From: Deltaproteobacteria bacterium
GTDB lineage: Bacteria; Desulfobacterota; Syntrophobacteria; Syntrophobacterales; Syntrophobacteraceae
Assembly (NCBI GenBank): GCA_021780695.1
Contig: JAJXYD010000025.1
Location: forward strand, 62,001-126,000
Direction of reading: 5' to 3'
DNA: 64,000 nucleotides
Part shown: piece by piece, positions 8,202 through 18,037 of the stretch
How the letters are laid out: every line of letters starts with the position of its first letter
How positions within the stretch are numbered: the first letter of the stretch is position 1
Program-made: the position numbers and the translations under genes
Notes under the pieces: model-generated
What the model saw: only the letters and a program-made list of their open reading frames with translations
Databases searched by the model: none
Told to the model about the DNA's origin: nothing

Positions 8202-8405
8202 TCAGGACACCTTTTTGACATTGGCGGCCTGAGGCCCCTTTGGGCCACGTTCCACATCAAAAGCAACGCGGTCTCCTTCGCTAAGCGAGCGAAACCCTTC
8301 GGCTGCAATAGCGCTAAAGTGAACAAAGACGTCTCCCTGTTCCATTGTCTCGATAAAACCGTAGCCCTTTTTGTCATTGAACCATTTCACTCGACCCTCA
8401 GACAT
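8202..8405 (-). CDS. Cold-shock protein, CspA family
   Basis: 67 residues from ATG 8405 with AAAGGA upstream. A single OB-fold cold-shock domain: RNP1 KGYGFI at 13-18 and RNP2 VFVHF at 26-30, with the usual [22 protein letters not shown] tail. It binds single-stranded RNA/DNA and acts as an RNA chaperone. The 189-bp upstream stretch (8406-8594) is AT-rich and could be a long leader of the kind that makes csp genes cold-inducible, but no specific element was identified. It is monocistronic. Confidence 0.93.
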   Translation of the reverse strand: MSEGRVKWFNDKKGYGFIETMEQGDVFVHFSAIAAEGFRSLSEGDRVAFDVERGPKGPQAANVKKVS

Positions 8406-8594
8406 GGCAGACAATCCTTTCTTTAACAGTAACCGTTGCTCTTTGTCATTGATCTGGAAATGGAGTTTAAAAGCCCTTAGCCTTTTCCACATATCAATGA
8501 CAAACCGATGCACTTTATTGTGTTGCAATAGCACACAACAAAACAATAGCGGTAAACAGAAAGATAAGAGTTTACTTTGAGGTAAAAACTATAA

Positions 8595-11426
8595 CTAGGC
8601 GAGGGTGTTTAAAAATGTTTGCAAATTGAGCTTTTTGCCTGTGAGTCGAAGTTTTCCCCGGATATTTTGCCTGTGGAAAATCACCCCATAGTCGGATATG
8701 TGCAAAAGGTCGGCGATTTCCTTGGTGCTATGGCCCAGACGGATCAGTTCGGCGATGCGGATTTCCATGGGGGTAAGGCCCAGCAGGGGAGCCGAGATTC
8801 TTTTTACAAACGGGGAAGCGATTTCGACCAGATGGGTCTCCAAGACCTCGAGAAGTTTTCTCTGGTCACTGTCAAGGCGGCTTTTTTTCAGTTTATCCAA
8901 ATAGGGAAGGATAAGATTTTTGACATTGGAGAGAAAGAAATCCTCCAGTTCATGGCGATCGAGGTCTCTGTGTTTCAAGAGCATCTTCAGGGCGGCATTT
9001 GTTTCTCTTAGTTCGGCTTCCTGCATTTTAATCGTTTCGGCAAGCTTTAGCCTTTCGACAACCCCTCCGATATGGGTGGCGATGCCTTCCAGCGCCGGCC
9101 TGATACTTTTCGGGATTTCAGACACGACATGCGAGGAAAGATTTATCTGGGCAACCGTCTTTCCATTGCATACAACGGGGATGGCGGTAACGGCGGTAAT
9201 ACCCTCCTGCTCGAAAAAATCGTCGAATTCCGGAAATTTAACCGGATCGGCCCAATACCTGGACTCGCCGCGCAGGGAAAACTCTACCGCAGAAGACCCG
9301 GGCCCAAAGTAGGAGACCCTTTCGGCCACATCTTTTCTTATTCCACGATGGCACACCAGCCTCATCGTCCCTGTCAGGTTGTCGACCAGGTAGATCCCCC
9401 CGGAGTCAAGGGCTTCGAATTGAAGACACGCTTCGAGCAAATACTCCATGGCCTCGACCATATCCGCTGTGGCGCCAAGCTTTAAGGCCAGGTCTCTTTC
9501 GATTCCAATAAATTCTCTGGCATTCCTAAGCTCTGTAATATCTTCGCTAAACACAACAATGCCGCCGATGTTTCCAGCCTTATCAAACCACGGCCTAATC
9601 TCCCAGCGAAGCCACTGCGCATTGCCGCCGGCCCGTTCAAAACGATCTTCCCTCATCCTTATCACCTCGCCGGCAAGGGCTCGGCGGTGAAACGACTTCC
9701 ATTTCTCGCTTATTTCGGGAAGCACCTCGTAGAGATCCCGACCGCAAAGATCGCAATGGGATAGATTATAGTCATCGACCCATTTGCGGCTGACTTTAAG
9801 GAAGCGCATTCGACGATCGAACATGGCCAGGTGAACCGGAGCGCGCTCGAAAACCATTTGCAGCCACTCCTGGTTTTCCCGTAGCGCATCCGCCGTTTTT
9901 TTGCTCTCCGTGACATCTATAATCGTAAGAAGAACAGCTTTGGAAATAAGGTAATTGACAAGGGTGGTGGACAAAAGCACATCGCGGCCGCTCTCGCGTC
10001 CCTGCCGGCAAATCTTAAGGCGCCCTTCGACATTATGGACGCCCTTTCCGGTTTCAAGGGTGGCCATGACAACGGCTGATAGACCATGCGAACTATCAAC
10101 GCAGTTAAAGATTTCGCCTCCCTGCAGACCGATGCTCTCCTCTTTGGACCTTCCGCAAAAAGCGAGACCCGCGCGGTTGATTTCCAACACCCGGCCTGCT
10201 TTATCGAGGAGCATCATTGTAAAGGGGGCATTTTCAAAGATATTTTCCAAAATGTCTTTTTGGACACAGGCTTCCCGTTCGGCTTGAAGGCGTACCAGTT
10301 CGTCTTCGATGCTTTGCAACCCGTGGGCTATATCGGCCGCCAGGTCTTCGAGAAGACAAACCTCCTCGGTGTCGAAGGCGTGAAGTCGACTGGCGCTAAC
10401 GGTCAGTACGCCCAAAAGATTTTCCCGGTAGATGAGGGGAAAAGATGCGATGGTTAGGGTGCCATTGGCGCCGGCCCTTTCTTTCCAGGCGCCACGGCCC
10501 AGGTCGCCCGAGATATCTTCCAAAACCACCGGACGACGCTCTCGCATGGCAGTTGCCGCCGGTCCCAGTGTGAGGTCGCAGTCATTCCAGGCGATCGGCA
10601 GATCTTGAAGATAGCGGGCATCGCCCCTCGAACCGGCCACGGGGACTATGCGATCCGATTGCGCGTCGGATTTCCCCACCCACACCATTACATAGCCTCT
10701 CATTTTAACAAGGCTGGTGCAGACCGCATTCAAAAGGGCCAATGGCTCCTTTTCACGATTTATAACCCTGCCCACCTCGCGCGAAAGGCGCAAAACGTCG
10801 TTAAGATGTCTTACTCGCGCCTCGGTGGCCCTGCTCTCCTCCTCGGCCCATTTGAGCTCTGAGATATCGCAAAGCACAAGGTGAGAGACCGCCGGTCCGT
10901 CTTCAGCACAGCTTACCGCCGATTCGAGGCGGGCCCAAAACATTTCTTCGCCTCGCTTTAGCATCCGAAGCTCACATATCCGCCTCTGAGCGGTTTTAAA
11001 AAGAAGTTTTCGGTAGGCGTAATAGATTTTACGGTCTTCCTTGCGGATAAAACTTGAGAAGGGCCGATTTAGCAGCGAAGCGAGGTTTGTCCCAAAAAGG
11101 GCGGCGGCGGCGAGGTTGGCCTCGGCAATAAGCCCCTTTCGGCCCACTGTGAGGCAGGCGACCGGGACCCGGTTATAGAGATCGAAGAAGCGAGCCCTGG
11201 AAGCAATCAGTTCAGCCTTGGCCCGGCGCAACTCCTCGTTTTGCACCTCCAACTCGATCTGATGGACCCTCAGTTCATGAAGAGCGCCCGAAATTTCTTC
11301 GGCGGGAAGATTTTCTTTCCTCCACTCCCTTATAGACAGGACCTTTTTCTCGGCAAGACTTCGCAGAGACGTCAGATCGTCACCCGCGCCACACTCATCT
11401 TCCGGGGAATGCTTCCAATCGCACAT
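8595..11426 (-). CDS. Large PAS/GAF sensor protein with C-terminal LuxR-type HTH
   Basis: 943 residues. After a coiled coil (about 45-75) come PAS (~78-195), GAF (~205-375), PAS (~392-510), PAS (~518-632), GAF (~640-795), a second coil, and a LuxR/FixJ-type helix-turn-helix at about 870-935 (LTPMEIRIAELIRLGHSTKEIADLLHIS). There is no histidine-kinase, GGDEF or receiver domain and no membrane segment, so it looks like a one-component cytosolic sensor acting directly on DNA. Such PAS-LuxR architecture is common in deltaproteobacteria. Ligands are unknown; the GAF domains keep no obvious metal- or haem-binding set. ATG 11426 has a GGGGGG site. It is transcribed alone and its targets cannot be inferred. 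Confidence 0.87.
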   Translation of the reverse strand: MCDWKHSPEDECGAGDDLTSLRSLAEKKVLSIREWRKENLPAEEISGALHELRVHQIELEVQNEELRRAKAELIASRARFFDLYNRVPVACLTVGRKGLIAEANLAAAALFGTNLASLLNRPFSSFIRKEDRKIYYAYRKLLFKTAQRRICELRMLKRGEEMFWARLESAVSCAEDGPAVSHLVLCDISELKWAEEESRATEARVRHLNDVLRLSREVGRVINREKEPLALLNAVCTSLVKMRGYVMVWVGKSDAQSDRIVPVAGSRGDARYLQDLPIAWNDCDLTLGPAATAMRERRPVVLEDISGDLGRGAWKERAGANGTLTIASFPLIYRENLLGVLTVSASRLHAFDTEEVCLLEDLAADIAHGLQSIEDELVRLQAEREACVQKDILENIFENAPFTMMLLDKAGRVLEINRAGLAFCGRSKEESIGLQGGEIFNCVDSSHGLSAVVMATLETGKGVHNVEGRLKICRQGRESGRDVLLSTTLVNYLISKAVLLTIIDVTESKKTADALRENQEWLQMVFERAPVHLAMFDRRMRFLKVSRKWVDDYNLSHCDLCGRDLYEVLPEISEKWKSFHRRALAGEVIRMREDRFERAGGNAQWLRWEIRPWFDKAGNIGGIVVFSEDITELRNAREFIGIERDLALKLGATADMVEAMEYLLEACLQFEALDSGGIYLVDNLTGTMRLVCHRGIRKDVAERVSYFGPGSSAVEFSLRGESRYWADPVKFPEFDDFFEQEGITAVTAIPVVCNGKTVAQINLSSHVVSEIPKSIRPALEGIATHIGGVVERLKLAETIKMQEAELRETNAALKMLLKHRDLDRHELEDFFLSNVKNLILPYLDKLKKSRLDSDQRKLLEVLETHLVEIASPFVKRISAPLLGLTPMEIRIAELIRLGHSTKEIADLLHISDYGVIFHRQNIRGKLRLTGKKLNLQTFLNTLA

Positions 11427-12057
11427 GCTGTTTACCCCCCATGGCTCACAACCTGGGAAATGAGCCGGTATGGATCAGGCGTCCAAACAATGGCAAGCAC
11501 TATACAGCAGACCGCCTGGAGACAATGGCGGCTACCGGCGGACGAGATCAGAAAAGCCAGGAATCATTTGCGGTAGAACAGCCGCTGTTCTCGGAGACGG
11601 AAGAAGAACGACCAAGCGCCGGTAAGGCGCGCAATCCTCCAAAACGACGATCGGAGAGCCTACAAAGCGATTTATAATACAATCTATGCTTCCTCGAAGC
11701 AACCGGAATATAAATAAAAAACCGATATCCCGGAGGTCAGAGGGCATACAGATAATGAGAAAGCTCGCCTTAAGATCGGACTTTTTGCCCATTTTTTCTC
11801 TTGGAGCTCCCGGGGTCTAATGCCATTTAGCCCCTTCGGGTCAAAGGGAATACGGCAATAATGGGGAAAAGCACCTACCCCGGGGTCTTGGTCATTAAAT
11901 GGATTCAGGTCCAAAAATCGACTTTTGCAAAAGACTCGGGGTGTAAGGTTTTAGCGCAGAATAGTTTTTGTAAAGGATTGCGCCGGGGGGGCCAAAATCT
12001 GCGTCCCATACCCCCAACCCGCCGTGTTTACATGATAAGTTTACCGGATCACAATCA
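11427..12057. other. Intergenic region between divergent genes
   Basis: About 630 bp between the PAS/GAF regulator (minus) and the carboxypeptidase (plus). No convincing coding sequence was found; short open frames here have neither ribosome sites nor recognisable products. It is GC-poorer than the flanks and contains two loosely similar segments around CCCGGGGTCT (near 11811 and 11879). It probably holds the regulator's promoter, but none was identified. Confidence 0.4.
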
Positions 12058-12086
12058 TTGTCAAAAGGACTTATTCGAAGTATAAG
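12058..12086 (+). promoter_or_regulatory. Candidate sigma-70 promoter of the carboxypeptidase gene
   Basis: TTGTCA (12058-12063), a 17-bp spacer, and TATAAG (12081-12086) match the -35/-10 pattern well. The predicted start lies about 45 bp before the ribosome site of the gene at 12141. Confidence 0.55.
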
Positions 12087-12140
12087 GTCGAAGACATTCG
12101 GATCCCTTAAAATTTAGCCCATATAAGCGAAAGGAAATGC

Positions 12141-13493
12141 ATGCGAAGAAAGTCTTTCTTCGGCCTGGCCCTTATGGTTTTATTGGTTTTTCTGCTCGCC
12201 TCGCTGCTTTCGCCAATCGCTGCGACTGCAAAAGCCATGGACAAAAAATCCCATACCGGGAAAAAGGCAACGGCGGCGGCGCAGTACGGCCCCGGAGCAA
12301 ACCCTGTAATCGGCGGAGAAGGCCCGGCGGCCGGTGTGTCCCCGGGGGTCATCAACTCCCGATCGGCCATTCTTCTTGACGTTTCAACAGGGATGGTTCT
12401 CTTCGAGCAAAATCCGGATGAACTCATCGCCCCCGCCTCCCTTACCAAGATCATGACGCTCTACCTGATCTTTCAGGCCTTAGAGCAGGGCCGCGTCCAT
12501 CTTACCGACCAGGTTTTCATAAGCCAGGACGCGTGGCGAACCGGCGGATCGAGAATGTTTCTGCAGGTGGGAACCCGTGTTTCTCTAAGTGATATAATAA
12601 ACGGAATTTCGATAGATTCGGGAAATGACGCCTGTGTAGCGGCCGCGGAGTTTTTGAGCGGAAGCCCGGCCACTTTTGTCGACGCCATGAACGCCGAGGC
12701 GCAGAAACTGGGGATGACCCACACACGGTTTATGACCCCCGACGGTCTTCCGGCAGACGGGCAACTGACAACGGTAAGGGACATGGCCACCCTTGACAGA
12801 GCGATCATCCTGGATTTTCCCGAAATACTCAAATACACCTCCACTAAAGAATTCAAGTTCAACAATATCGATCAATACAATCGCAACCGGCTGCTGTTCG
12901 AATACCCGGATATAGACGGGTTAAAGACAGGCTACGTCGCAGCGGGAGGCTATCACCTCTCGGCCACGGCCTACCGCAACGGAATGCGGCTGCTGGCAAT
13001 CGTCATGGGGGCAGCCAGTCCCAGCGCACGCGCCAGAGAGGGTCTCAAGCTGCTAAATTACGGGTACACCAATTTTACCTCCGTAAAGCCTTTCCACAAA
13101 GATCAGCCGGTCACCAAGGTGCCGGTGTGGAAAGGACAAGTGGACGAAGTGGAGCTCTATCCGGTTCAAGAACCGTCTTTTCTCATTTTGCAAACTCAAA
13201 AAAGGTTGCTCAAGTGGCAAATAGAGGCGCCTTCCGATGTTACCGCACCGGTTGCGGCCAACCAGCCGATCGGCAAAATCGTCTTTACCGTTTCCGATAA
13301 ACCGGCAAGAACAATAGAACTGGTCAGCAGGCAAGAGGTTCCCGTGGCAGGATGGTTCAAAAGAGGCAGGCAAGCCCTTGAGCTCAACGTCCACACCCTT
13401 AGCTGGAAGTGGTTGAGCTGGCTTCTTGGCGGTCTGGCAATCGCCTTCATATTGCTTTTGCTCATTACCGGGCGCCGCCCCAGGAATAGATAG
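12141..13493 (+). CDS. D-alanyl-D-alanine carboxypeptidase (PBP5/6 family)
   Basis: 450 residues. A hydrophobic signal (about 6-28) leads into the penicillin-binding fold with the three S11-peptidase motifs: Ser100-x-x-Lys (SLTK), SGN at 160-162 and KTG at 262-264. A C-terminal beta domain (~300-400) follows. The end, WLSWLLGGLAIAFILLLLITGRR, is a true transmembrane helix rather than the amphipathic anchor of E. coli DacA. The enzyme trims the terminal D-Ala of peptidoglycan stems in the periplasm. It starts at ATG 12141 after AAAGGAAAT. Monocistronic, with a candidate promoter just upstream. Confidence 0.92.
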   Translation: MRRKSFFGLALMVLLVFLLASLLSPIAATAKAMDKKSHTGKKATAAAQYGPGANPVIGGEGPAAGVSPGVINSRSAILLDVSTGMVLFEQNPDELIAPASLTKIMTLYLIFQALEQGRVHLTDQVFISQDAWRTGGSRMFLQVGTRVSLSDIINGISIDSGNDACVAAAEFLSGSPATFVDAMNAEAQKLGMTHTRFMTPDGLPADGQLTTVRDMATLDRAIILDFPEILKYTSTKEFKFNNIDQYNRNRLLFEYPDIDGLKTGYVAAGGYHLSATAYRNGMRLLAIVMGAASPSARAREGLKLLNYGYTNFTSVKPFHKDQPVTKVPVWKGQVDEVELYPVQEPSFLILQTQKRLLKWQIEAPSDVTAPVAANQPIGKIVFTVSDKPARTIELVSRQEVPVAGWFKRGRQALELNVHTLSWKWLSWLLGGLAIAFILLLLITGRRPRNR

Positions 13494-13682
13494 CCAGGAA
13501 GAAAGAATAAAGAGGCTGACATTATTCGTCCCCCCGCAGGTCCGATTGACCACAACCAAGATGCAGGGGCCTTTTTTCGGCAACAGTTCCAGCTGCCAGG
13601 ATAGAGAGCTAACCCCTTTTAGTTAAGGCTTCGAGGGCGCCAATACCGGGAAGTTTTTCCTACAGACGGGCGGTGTGGGAAT

Positions 13683-14429
13683 ATGGACAAGGCATCTACC
13701 GGCCTCCGGCCGCAAAGCCACTTGCAGACGAAAAAAGCCCCAATCCTTTTGTCGATCCAGGCAGGCCAAATCGCCCTTCCGGCTGCCGCGCATCTACCGG
13801 CAATTGTTCCAGCCCCGGTTGTTGTCTGCTCGCACGGCCTTCTTAGCGCCAAGGAAAGCCCCAAGCTGATAGCGGTATGCGAGGCACTGAGCCAGGCCGG
13901 ATTTTGCTCGATTCGCTTCGACTTTTCAGGTTGCGGCCATAGCGCGAAAAGGAGTAAGTCCTACCTTATCGATCAAAGGAGACAAGATCTGGCTTGGGTA
14001 ATAGAGTTTGTAAGAAAACAGCCCTGGTGGGACGGGCGGCCTGTTGGGCTTTTCGGATCAAGCCTTGGCGGCTTTCTTTCCCTGCTGGCCGCAAACGAGC
14101 ATCCACAGGCGATTGGCCCCGTAGTGTCATGGTCTGCCCCATTTTCTATCGGCTCTAAGCACCCGGTGGAAATCGAGTCGGCAAACTTTGCCGAGGGCGT
14201 CGGTTTTCCGGCCGATCTGGCCGCACTTGAGCAAGCCCGCAATGTTTTGCTAATCCACGGGCAGTGCGACGAACTGGTGCCCTGGACCGAATCGGTTCAA
14301 ATTTACAAGCGTCTAAAAGACCCCAAGAAATTGGTTGTTTTGCGCTCCGCCGATCACCGCATAAGCGACCCTTCGTGGCGAAACACGGCTATCGGGCAAA
14401 CCGTGGACTGGTTTTGCCGCGAGCGCTAA
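13683..14429 (+). CDS. Alpha/beta hydrolase (serine esterase/peptidase-like)
   Basis: 248 residues. The nucleophile elbow GLFGSSLGG puts Ser127 in the G-x-S-x-G motif, with Asp196 (HGQCDELVP) and His225 (SADHRIS) completing a triad. HG at 51-52 supplies the oxyanion loop. No signal peptide, so cytosolic. It resembles the dienelactone-hydrolase/BAAT-like or 'acylaminoacyl-peptidase C-terminal-like' hydrolases, whose substrates vary widely, so no specific reaction is claimed. It ends convergently with xthA, 78 bp apart; no strong terminator was seen there. Confidence 0.82.
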   Translation: MDKASTGLRPQSHLQTKKAPILLSIQAGQIALPAAAHLPAIVPAPVVVCSHGLLSAKESPKLIAVCEALSQAGFCSIRFDFSGCGHSAKRSKSYLIDQRRQDLAWVIEFVRKQPWWDGRPVGLFGSSLGGFLSLLAANEHPQAIGPVVSWSAPFSIGSKHPVEIESANFAEGVGFPADLAALEQARNVLLIHGQCDELVPWTESVQIYKRLKDPKKLVVLRSADHRISDPSWRNTAIGQTVDWFCRER

Positions 14430-14507
14430 ACTCGCAAAACAGTTCCCCAAGGATTTCATTTTCCCTTCTGGCCCGAAAATTCCAGGCCCGCTATCCTTAG
14501 CGGAGTC

Positions 14508-15305
14508 CTACTTAGCGCCGATCCTGTCGAGTTGGACTTCAGCGATAACGGGGACATGGTCGCTTGGGCGGGGCTCTGCGCGAAGAGCCGCATCGACCCG
14601 GCAGTCTACCAGGGCATTGGCGATGCATTCGGTAGCCCGGATATGATCGAGCCTCCAGCCAAGGTCGTTTTTAAAACTTCCCGGCAGGCGATAATCCCAG
14701 AAGGTAAACCGGCGCTCCGTTGGGTAGCGCTTGCGGAAAAGATCCGTAAAGCCAAAAGAGCAGACCTCGGCAAGCGCCTGCTTTTCAAGGGGGTGAAACC
14801 CGACTTTGCCCTCCAGTTTTCGGGGCGCATAGACGTCTATATCCTCGGGAGCGACATTTATGTCTCCGACCCATATAACAGGTTGGGCCGGCGTGTGTTC
14901 GCGAAGGAAAAGTTCTTTTAATCTGGCAAAAAAAGCGAGTTTTTCCAGAAAGGCCGGATGATCGGGGCTTCTGCCCTGAGGCACGTAGGTATTAAAAATC
15001 CACAGGCCGTCGATTTTGGCGGCTATAAGCCTTGCCTCGCTATCAGGGCCTCCGTCGCCAAAGCCGCGCCTTACATCCCGGGGACTTCCAAGGCTAAGGA
15101 TGGCGACCCCGTGATAGGCCTTCTGTCCGTAAACGCTTGCCTGGTAGCCGGCCTGCCTAAAACACTCAAAGGGAAACTCGGCATCGCGGCATTTTATTTC
15201 CTGCAAACACAGGACATCGGGTCTGTTTTGCTCCAGCCAGTTTTTTACAACGTCTAACCGTGAGCGAATGGAGTTTACGTTGAAGGTTGCTATTTTCCAA
15301 ACCAT
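14508..15305 (-). CDS. xthA: Exodeoxyribonuclease III / AP endonuclease
   Basis: 265 residues, normal for ExoIII. It cuts 5' to abasic sites in base-excision repair and degrades duplex DNA 3'-5'. Visible catalytic elements: Asn in ATFNVNSIR (7-15), the metal ligand Glu36 in CLQEIKC, GDINVAPEDIDVY in the middle, RLDHIRAT near the C terminus, and the terminal PSDHVPV with the general-base His. The start ATG 15305 follows GAGGATTTCTCAG. It is divergent from rpsB, sharing the 334-bp gap. Confidence 0.93.
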   Translation of the reverse strand: MVWKIATFNVNSIRSRLDVVKNWLEQNRPDVLCLQEIKCRDAEFPFECFRQAGYQASVYGQKAYHGVAILSLGSPRDVRRGFGDGGPDSEARLIAAKIDGLWIFNTYVPQGRSPDHPAFLEKLAFFARLKELFLREHTPAQPVIWVGDINVAPEDIDVYAPRKLEGKVGFHPLEKQALAEVCSFGFTDLFRKRYPTERRFTFWDYRLPGSFKNDLGWRLDHIRATECIANALVDCRVDAALRAEPRPSDHVPVIAEVQLDRIGAK

Positions 15306-15639
15306 CTGAGAAATCCTCGTTTTGCGGTTGACTCTTATGGGGATAGTTCTTGCAGGCGCTCCGGTTTCACGCGAGGTTTTTCACTGACTAAACCGAATTT
15401 GTTTTTTTTGCATATCCTTTGGAAAAGATACATTGCGGGCAAATCACAGACCACCTCAATCCCCCCTGGCGATTATAAGCGAGGCCGGCAGGGAAATAAA
15501 ATCTTGCTTGCCCTCCATGAACATGTTAAAAAATCCTGTTCAATAAAAACACACTCCCCCATACCTTTGGGTGTCCGCTCCTGCGGTTGGCGCGAGACGG
15601 ATGCGAGGGGGCGGAGGCAAACCAGAAGGAGTTAAACTC
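15306..15639 (+). promoter_or_regulatory. rpsB leader and xthA/rpsB divergent promoter region
   Basis: The 334-bp gap contains a modest plus-strand promoter candidate, TTGCTT (15504-15509), 17 bp, TAAAAA (15527-15532), which would give an rpsB leader of about 100 nt rich in short GC stems (15571-15620). A leader that binds S2 is known in other bacteria, but I cannot match a specific fold here. Confidence 0.3.
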
Positions 15640-16461
15640 ATGGCAGTTGTCGGAATGAAGCAGTTGTTGGAAGCCGGGGTCCATTTCGGCCACCAGACCC
15701 GCCGGTGGAACCCCAAGATGAAACCCTATATTTTCGGTGCGCGCAACGGCATCTATATCATAGATTTGCAGCGCACCGTCAGGCTTTTCAACACCGCCTA
15801 TCAATTCGTCGTCGATACGGTTGCGGCCGGGGAGACCGTTCTCTTCGTGGGCACAAAGCAACAGGCGCGCGACTCCATAACGGAGGAAACCAACCGCTGC
15901 GACATGTACTACATCAACCAGAGGTGGCTGGGCGGCATGCTCACCAATTTCAAGACCATGAAGCAAAGAACCGACCGGCTAAAAGAGCTGGACGCCATGT
16001 TTGAAGACGGGGCCATAAACCGGTTTCCCAAAAAAGAGATCCTGGGGCTGCAGCGCGAGCGCGAAAAGCTTGAAAAAAACCTTGGGGGCATAAAGAAGAT
16101 GAACCGGCTTCCCGGGGCCCTCTTTGTTGTGGACACGCAGCGCGAAAACATCGCGGTCATGGAAGCAAACCGCCTTGGCATTCCGGTCGTCGCCGTTGTC
16201 GACACCAACTGCGACCCGGACCTGATCGACTATCCGATACCGGGAAACGACGACGCCATCCGGGCCATAAGGCTTGTGACCTCAAAGATTGCCGACGCTT
16301 GCCTGGAGGGACGCGCGAAGCTTTCCGAAATAAAGCAGGGCGAATCGGACAAGGGAGTTGAGCTCGAAGAGGTTCCCGCCGGTCAGATCCTTAATCAGGA
16401 AGCCGAGGGGCCTGTGGTTGAAATTATTAATCCTACGCAGACCCAACAAAAAGAAGAGTAA
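15640..16461 (+). CDS. rpsB: 30S ribosomal protein S2
   Basis: 273 residues from ATG 15640 after a perfect AGAAGGAG site; an in-frame extension upstream has none. The typical S2 segments are present: [28 protein letters not shown], the [10 protein letters not shown] block, [12 protein letters not shown], and the [23 protein letters not shown] region, where S2 proteins are most conserved. The acidic C-terminal tail (~245-273) is slightly longer than in E. coli. First gene of the conserved rpsB-tsf-pyrH-frr cluster. Confidence 0.97.
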   Translation: MAVVGMKQLLEAGVHFGHQTRRWNPKMKPYIFGARNGIYIIDLQRTVRLFNTAYQFVVDTVAAGETVLFVGTKQQARDSITEETNRCDMYYINQRWLGGMLTNFKTMKQRTDRLKELDAMFEDGAINRFPKKEILGLQREREKLEKNLGGIKKMNRLPGALFVVDTQRENIAVMEANRLGIPVVAVVDTNCDPDLIDYPIPGNDDAIRAIRLVTSKIADACLEGRAKLSEIKQGESDKGVELEEVPAGQILNQEAEGPVVEIINPTQTQQKEE

Positions 16462-16467
16462 TGAAAC

Positions 16468-16503
16468 GGGAGTCTCGGAGCCAAGCACGCTTGGAGACTC
16501 CCC
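16468..16503 (+). promoter_or_regulatory. Hairpin in the rpsB-tsf gap
   Basis: GGGAGTCTC and GAGACTCCC, with CCAAGC/GCTTGG nested inside, form a long near-perfect stem 7 nt after the rpsB stop. No T tract follows, so it is not a standard terminator. A stem between rpsB and tsf could protect the rpsB message or partly attenuate readthrough. Confidence 0.45.
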
Positions 16504-16633
16504 TTCCCGCCCGACAACGGCTCCGCCTTTTCTGATAGCCCTTTGGGATGGCGGGAGCCGCAAAGTCAGACTCTAATCAGAACATGATTTGAAAATATTT
16601 AAATAGATCGTTTCGTTTCACAGGAGGACCAAA

Positions 16634-17227
16634 TTGGACATAACATCTGCTATGGTAAAAGAGTTAAGGGATAGAACCAACGTGGGCATGATGGATTGCA
16701 AAAAAGCGCTCAAGGATTCGCAGGGCGATATTGAAAAGGCTGTTGACCTGTTGCGTCAAAAGGGCCTTGCCAAGGCGATGAAAAGAGCGGGCAGGGAAGC
16801 AACCGACGGTCAGGTTCATGCCTATATACACGGGGCCGGAAAAATCGGCGTACTGGTCGAAGTTAACTGCGAGACCGATTTTGCCGCCAAAAGCGATGAC
16901 TTCAGTGAATTTGTACGCAATGTAGCGCTCCAGATAGCTGCCTCAAACCCCATGGGGGTCACCGCCGAAGATATTCCCCAGGACATCATCGAGCGCGAGA
17001 AGTCGATCTATCTGGCCCAGGCGGCCGAATCGGGAAAGCCCCAGAATGTTCTCGAAAAGATGGTTGAGGGCAAGATGCGCAAATTCTATGAAGAAAACGC
17101 GTTGATGCAGCAAAAGTACATAAAGGAGCCTGACAAGACGATGCAGGATTATCTGAACGAGTTGATCGCAAGCGTTGGTGAAAAGATTCAGGTCCGCCGA
17201 TTTTGCAGATATCAGCTAGGAGAATAG
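16634..17227 (+). CDS. tsf: Translation elongation factor Ts
   Basis: 197 residues, the short EF-Ts type with one core subdomain, as in several deltaproteobacteria and Thermus; E. coli EF-Ts is 283. It recycles EF-Tu by GDP release. The N-terminal UBA-like domain (residues 1-50, VKELRDRTNVGMMDCKKAL) and the essential TDFAAKSDDF segment (81-90) are present. The start is TTG at 16634, fixed by AGGAGG six bases upstream and by alignment of the MDITSAMVKELR start. A strong terminator follows the gene. Confidence 0.96.
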   Translation: MDITSAMVKELRDRTNVGMMDCKKALKDSQGDIEKAVDLLRQKGLAKAMKRAGREATDGQVHAYIHGAGKIGVLVEVNCETDFAAKSDDFSEFVRNVALQIAASNPMGVTAEDIPQDIIEREKSIYLAQAAESGKPQNVLEKMVEGKMRKFYEENALMQQKYIKEPDKTMQDYLNELIASVGEKIQVRRFCRYQLGE

Positions 17228-17235
17228 TCCCAGGG

Positions 17236-17275
17236 GAAGCAGGAAGCAAGGGATTGCTTCCCGCTTCTTTTTTTT
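17236..17275 (+). terminator. Rho-independent terminator after tsf
   Basis: GAAGC-a-GGAAGCAA, loop GGGA, TTGCCTTC-type complement (TTGCTTCC), c, GCTTC, then eight T residues at 17268-17275. A textbook intrinsic terminator between tsf and pyrH, 9 nt after the tsf stop. Since pyrH starts only 25 nt later, readthrough or a promoter inside tsf must feed the downstream genes. Confidence 0.9.
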
Positions 17276-17299
17276 GCAAAGAAAATGGAGTGAGCCCTG

Positions 17300-18037
17300 A
17301 TGAGCGAAGTTGACAGGCCCGTCTATCGCAGGATACTTTTAAAACTTAGCGGCGAGGCTTTGATGGGGTCGGAAGCCTTTGGAATAGACACCGCGGTGTT
17401 AAAAGATATTGCCGAGCAGATTGCCGAAGTGCACCGAATGGGCACGCAGATCGCGCTGGTAATAGGGGGTGGCAATATTTTTCGGGGCATATCGGCCGCC
17501 TCCGGAGGAATGGACAGGTCCACGGCCGATTATATGGGCATGCTGGCCACCGTTATGAATGGGCTTGCGATGCAGGAGGCGCTGGAAAAAGCCGGGATAG
17601 CCACCCGGGTCCAGTCAGCTATCGATATGAAGGAAGTAGCCGAACCGTTCATCAGGCGAAGGGCCCTAAGGCACCTTGAAAAAGGGCGCATAGTCATTTT
17701 TGCGGCTGGAACGGGGCTTCCCTTCTTTACAACCGACACGACGGCAGCGCTTCGGGCGAGCGAAATCGGAGCAGAAGTCCTCATGAAGGCAACCAAGGTC
17801 GATGGGATCTATGAGGCCGATCCTGTTAAAAACCCGAAAGCGGTGCGCTATGAGCGCATAAGCTTTTCGGAGGTTCTTAACCGCAACCTCAGGGTGATGG
17901 ACGCCACGGCGATATCTCTGGCCAGGGAACAGAAAATGAAGCTGGTCGTCTTCAATTTAAACGTTAAAGGCAACATCAGAAAAGCGGTGCTTGGCAAGCC
18001 GATCGGAACCGTAGTGGAGGAGACTAGCAATGCTTGA
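17300..18037 (+). CDS. pyrH: UMP kinase
   Basis: 245 residues of the amino-acid-kinase fold; phosphorylates UMP with ATP and is a hexamer under allosteric control in bacteria. Signatures: the phosphate loop [11 protein letters not shown] (about 11-21), IGGGNIFRG (~56-64), the UMP-binding [18 protein letters not shown] block (~138-155), and [15 protein letters not shown] near the C-terminal half. ATG 17300 is preceded by GGAGTG. It overlaps frr by 8 nt, so the two are translationally coupled. Confidence 0.97.
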   Translation: MSEVDRPVYRRILLKLSGEALMGSEAFGIDTAVLKDIAEQIAEVHRMGTQIALVIGGGNIFRGISAASGGMDRSTADYMGMLATVMNGLAMQEALEKAGIATRVQSAIDMKEVAEPFIRRRALRHLEKGRIVIFAAGTGLPFFTTDTTAALRASEIGAEVLMKATKVDGIYEADPVKNPKAVRYERISFSEVLNRNLRVMDATAISLAREQKMKLVVFNLNVKGNIRKAVLGKPIGTVVEETSNA

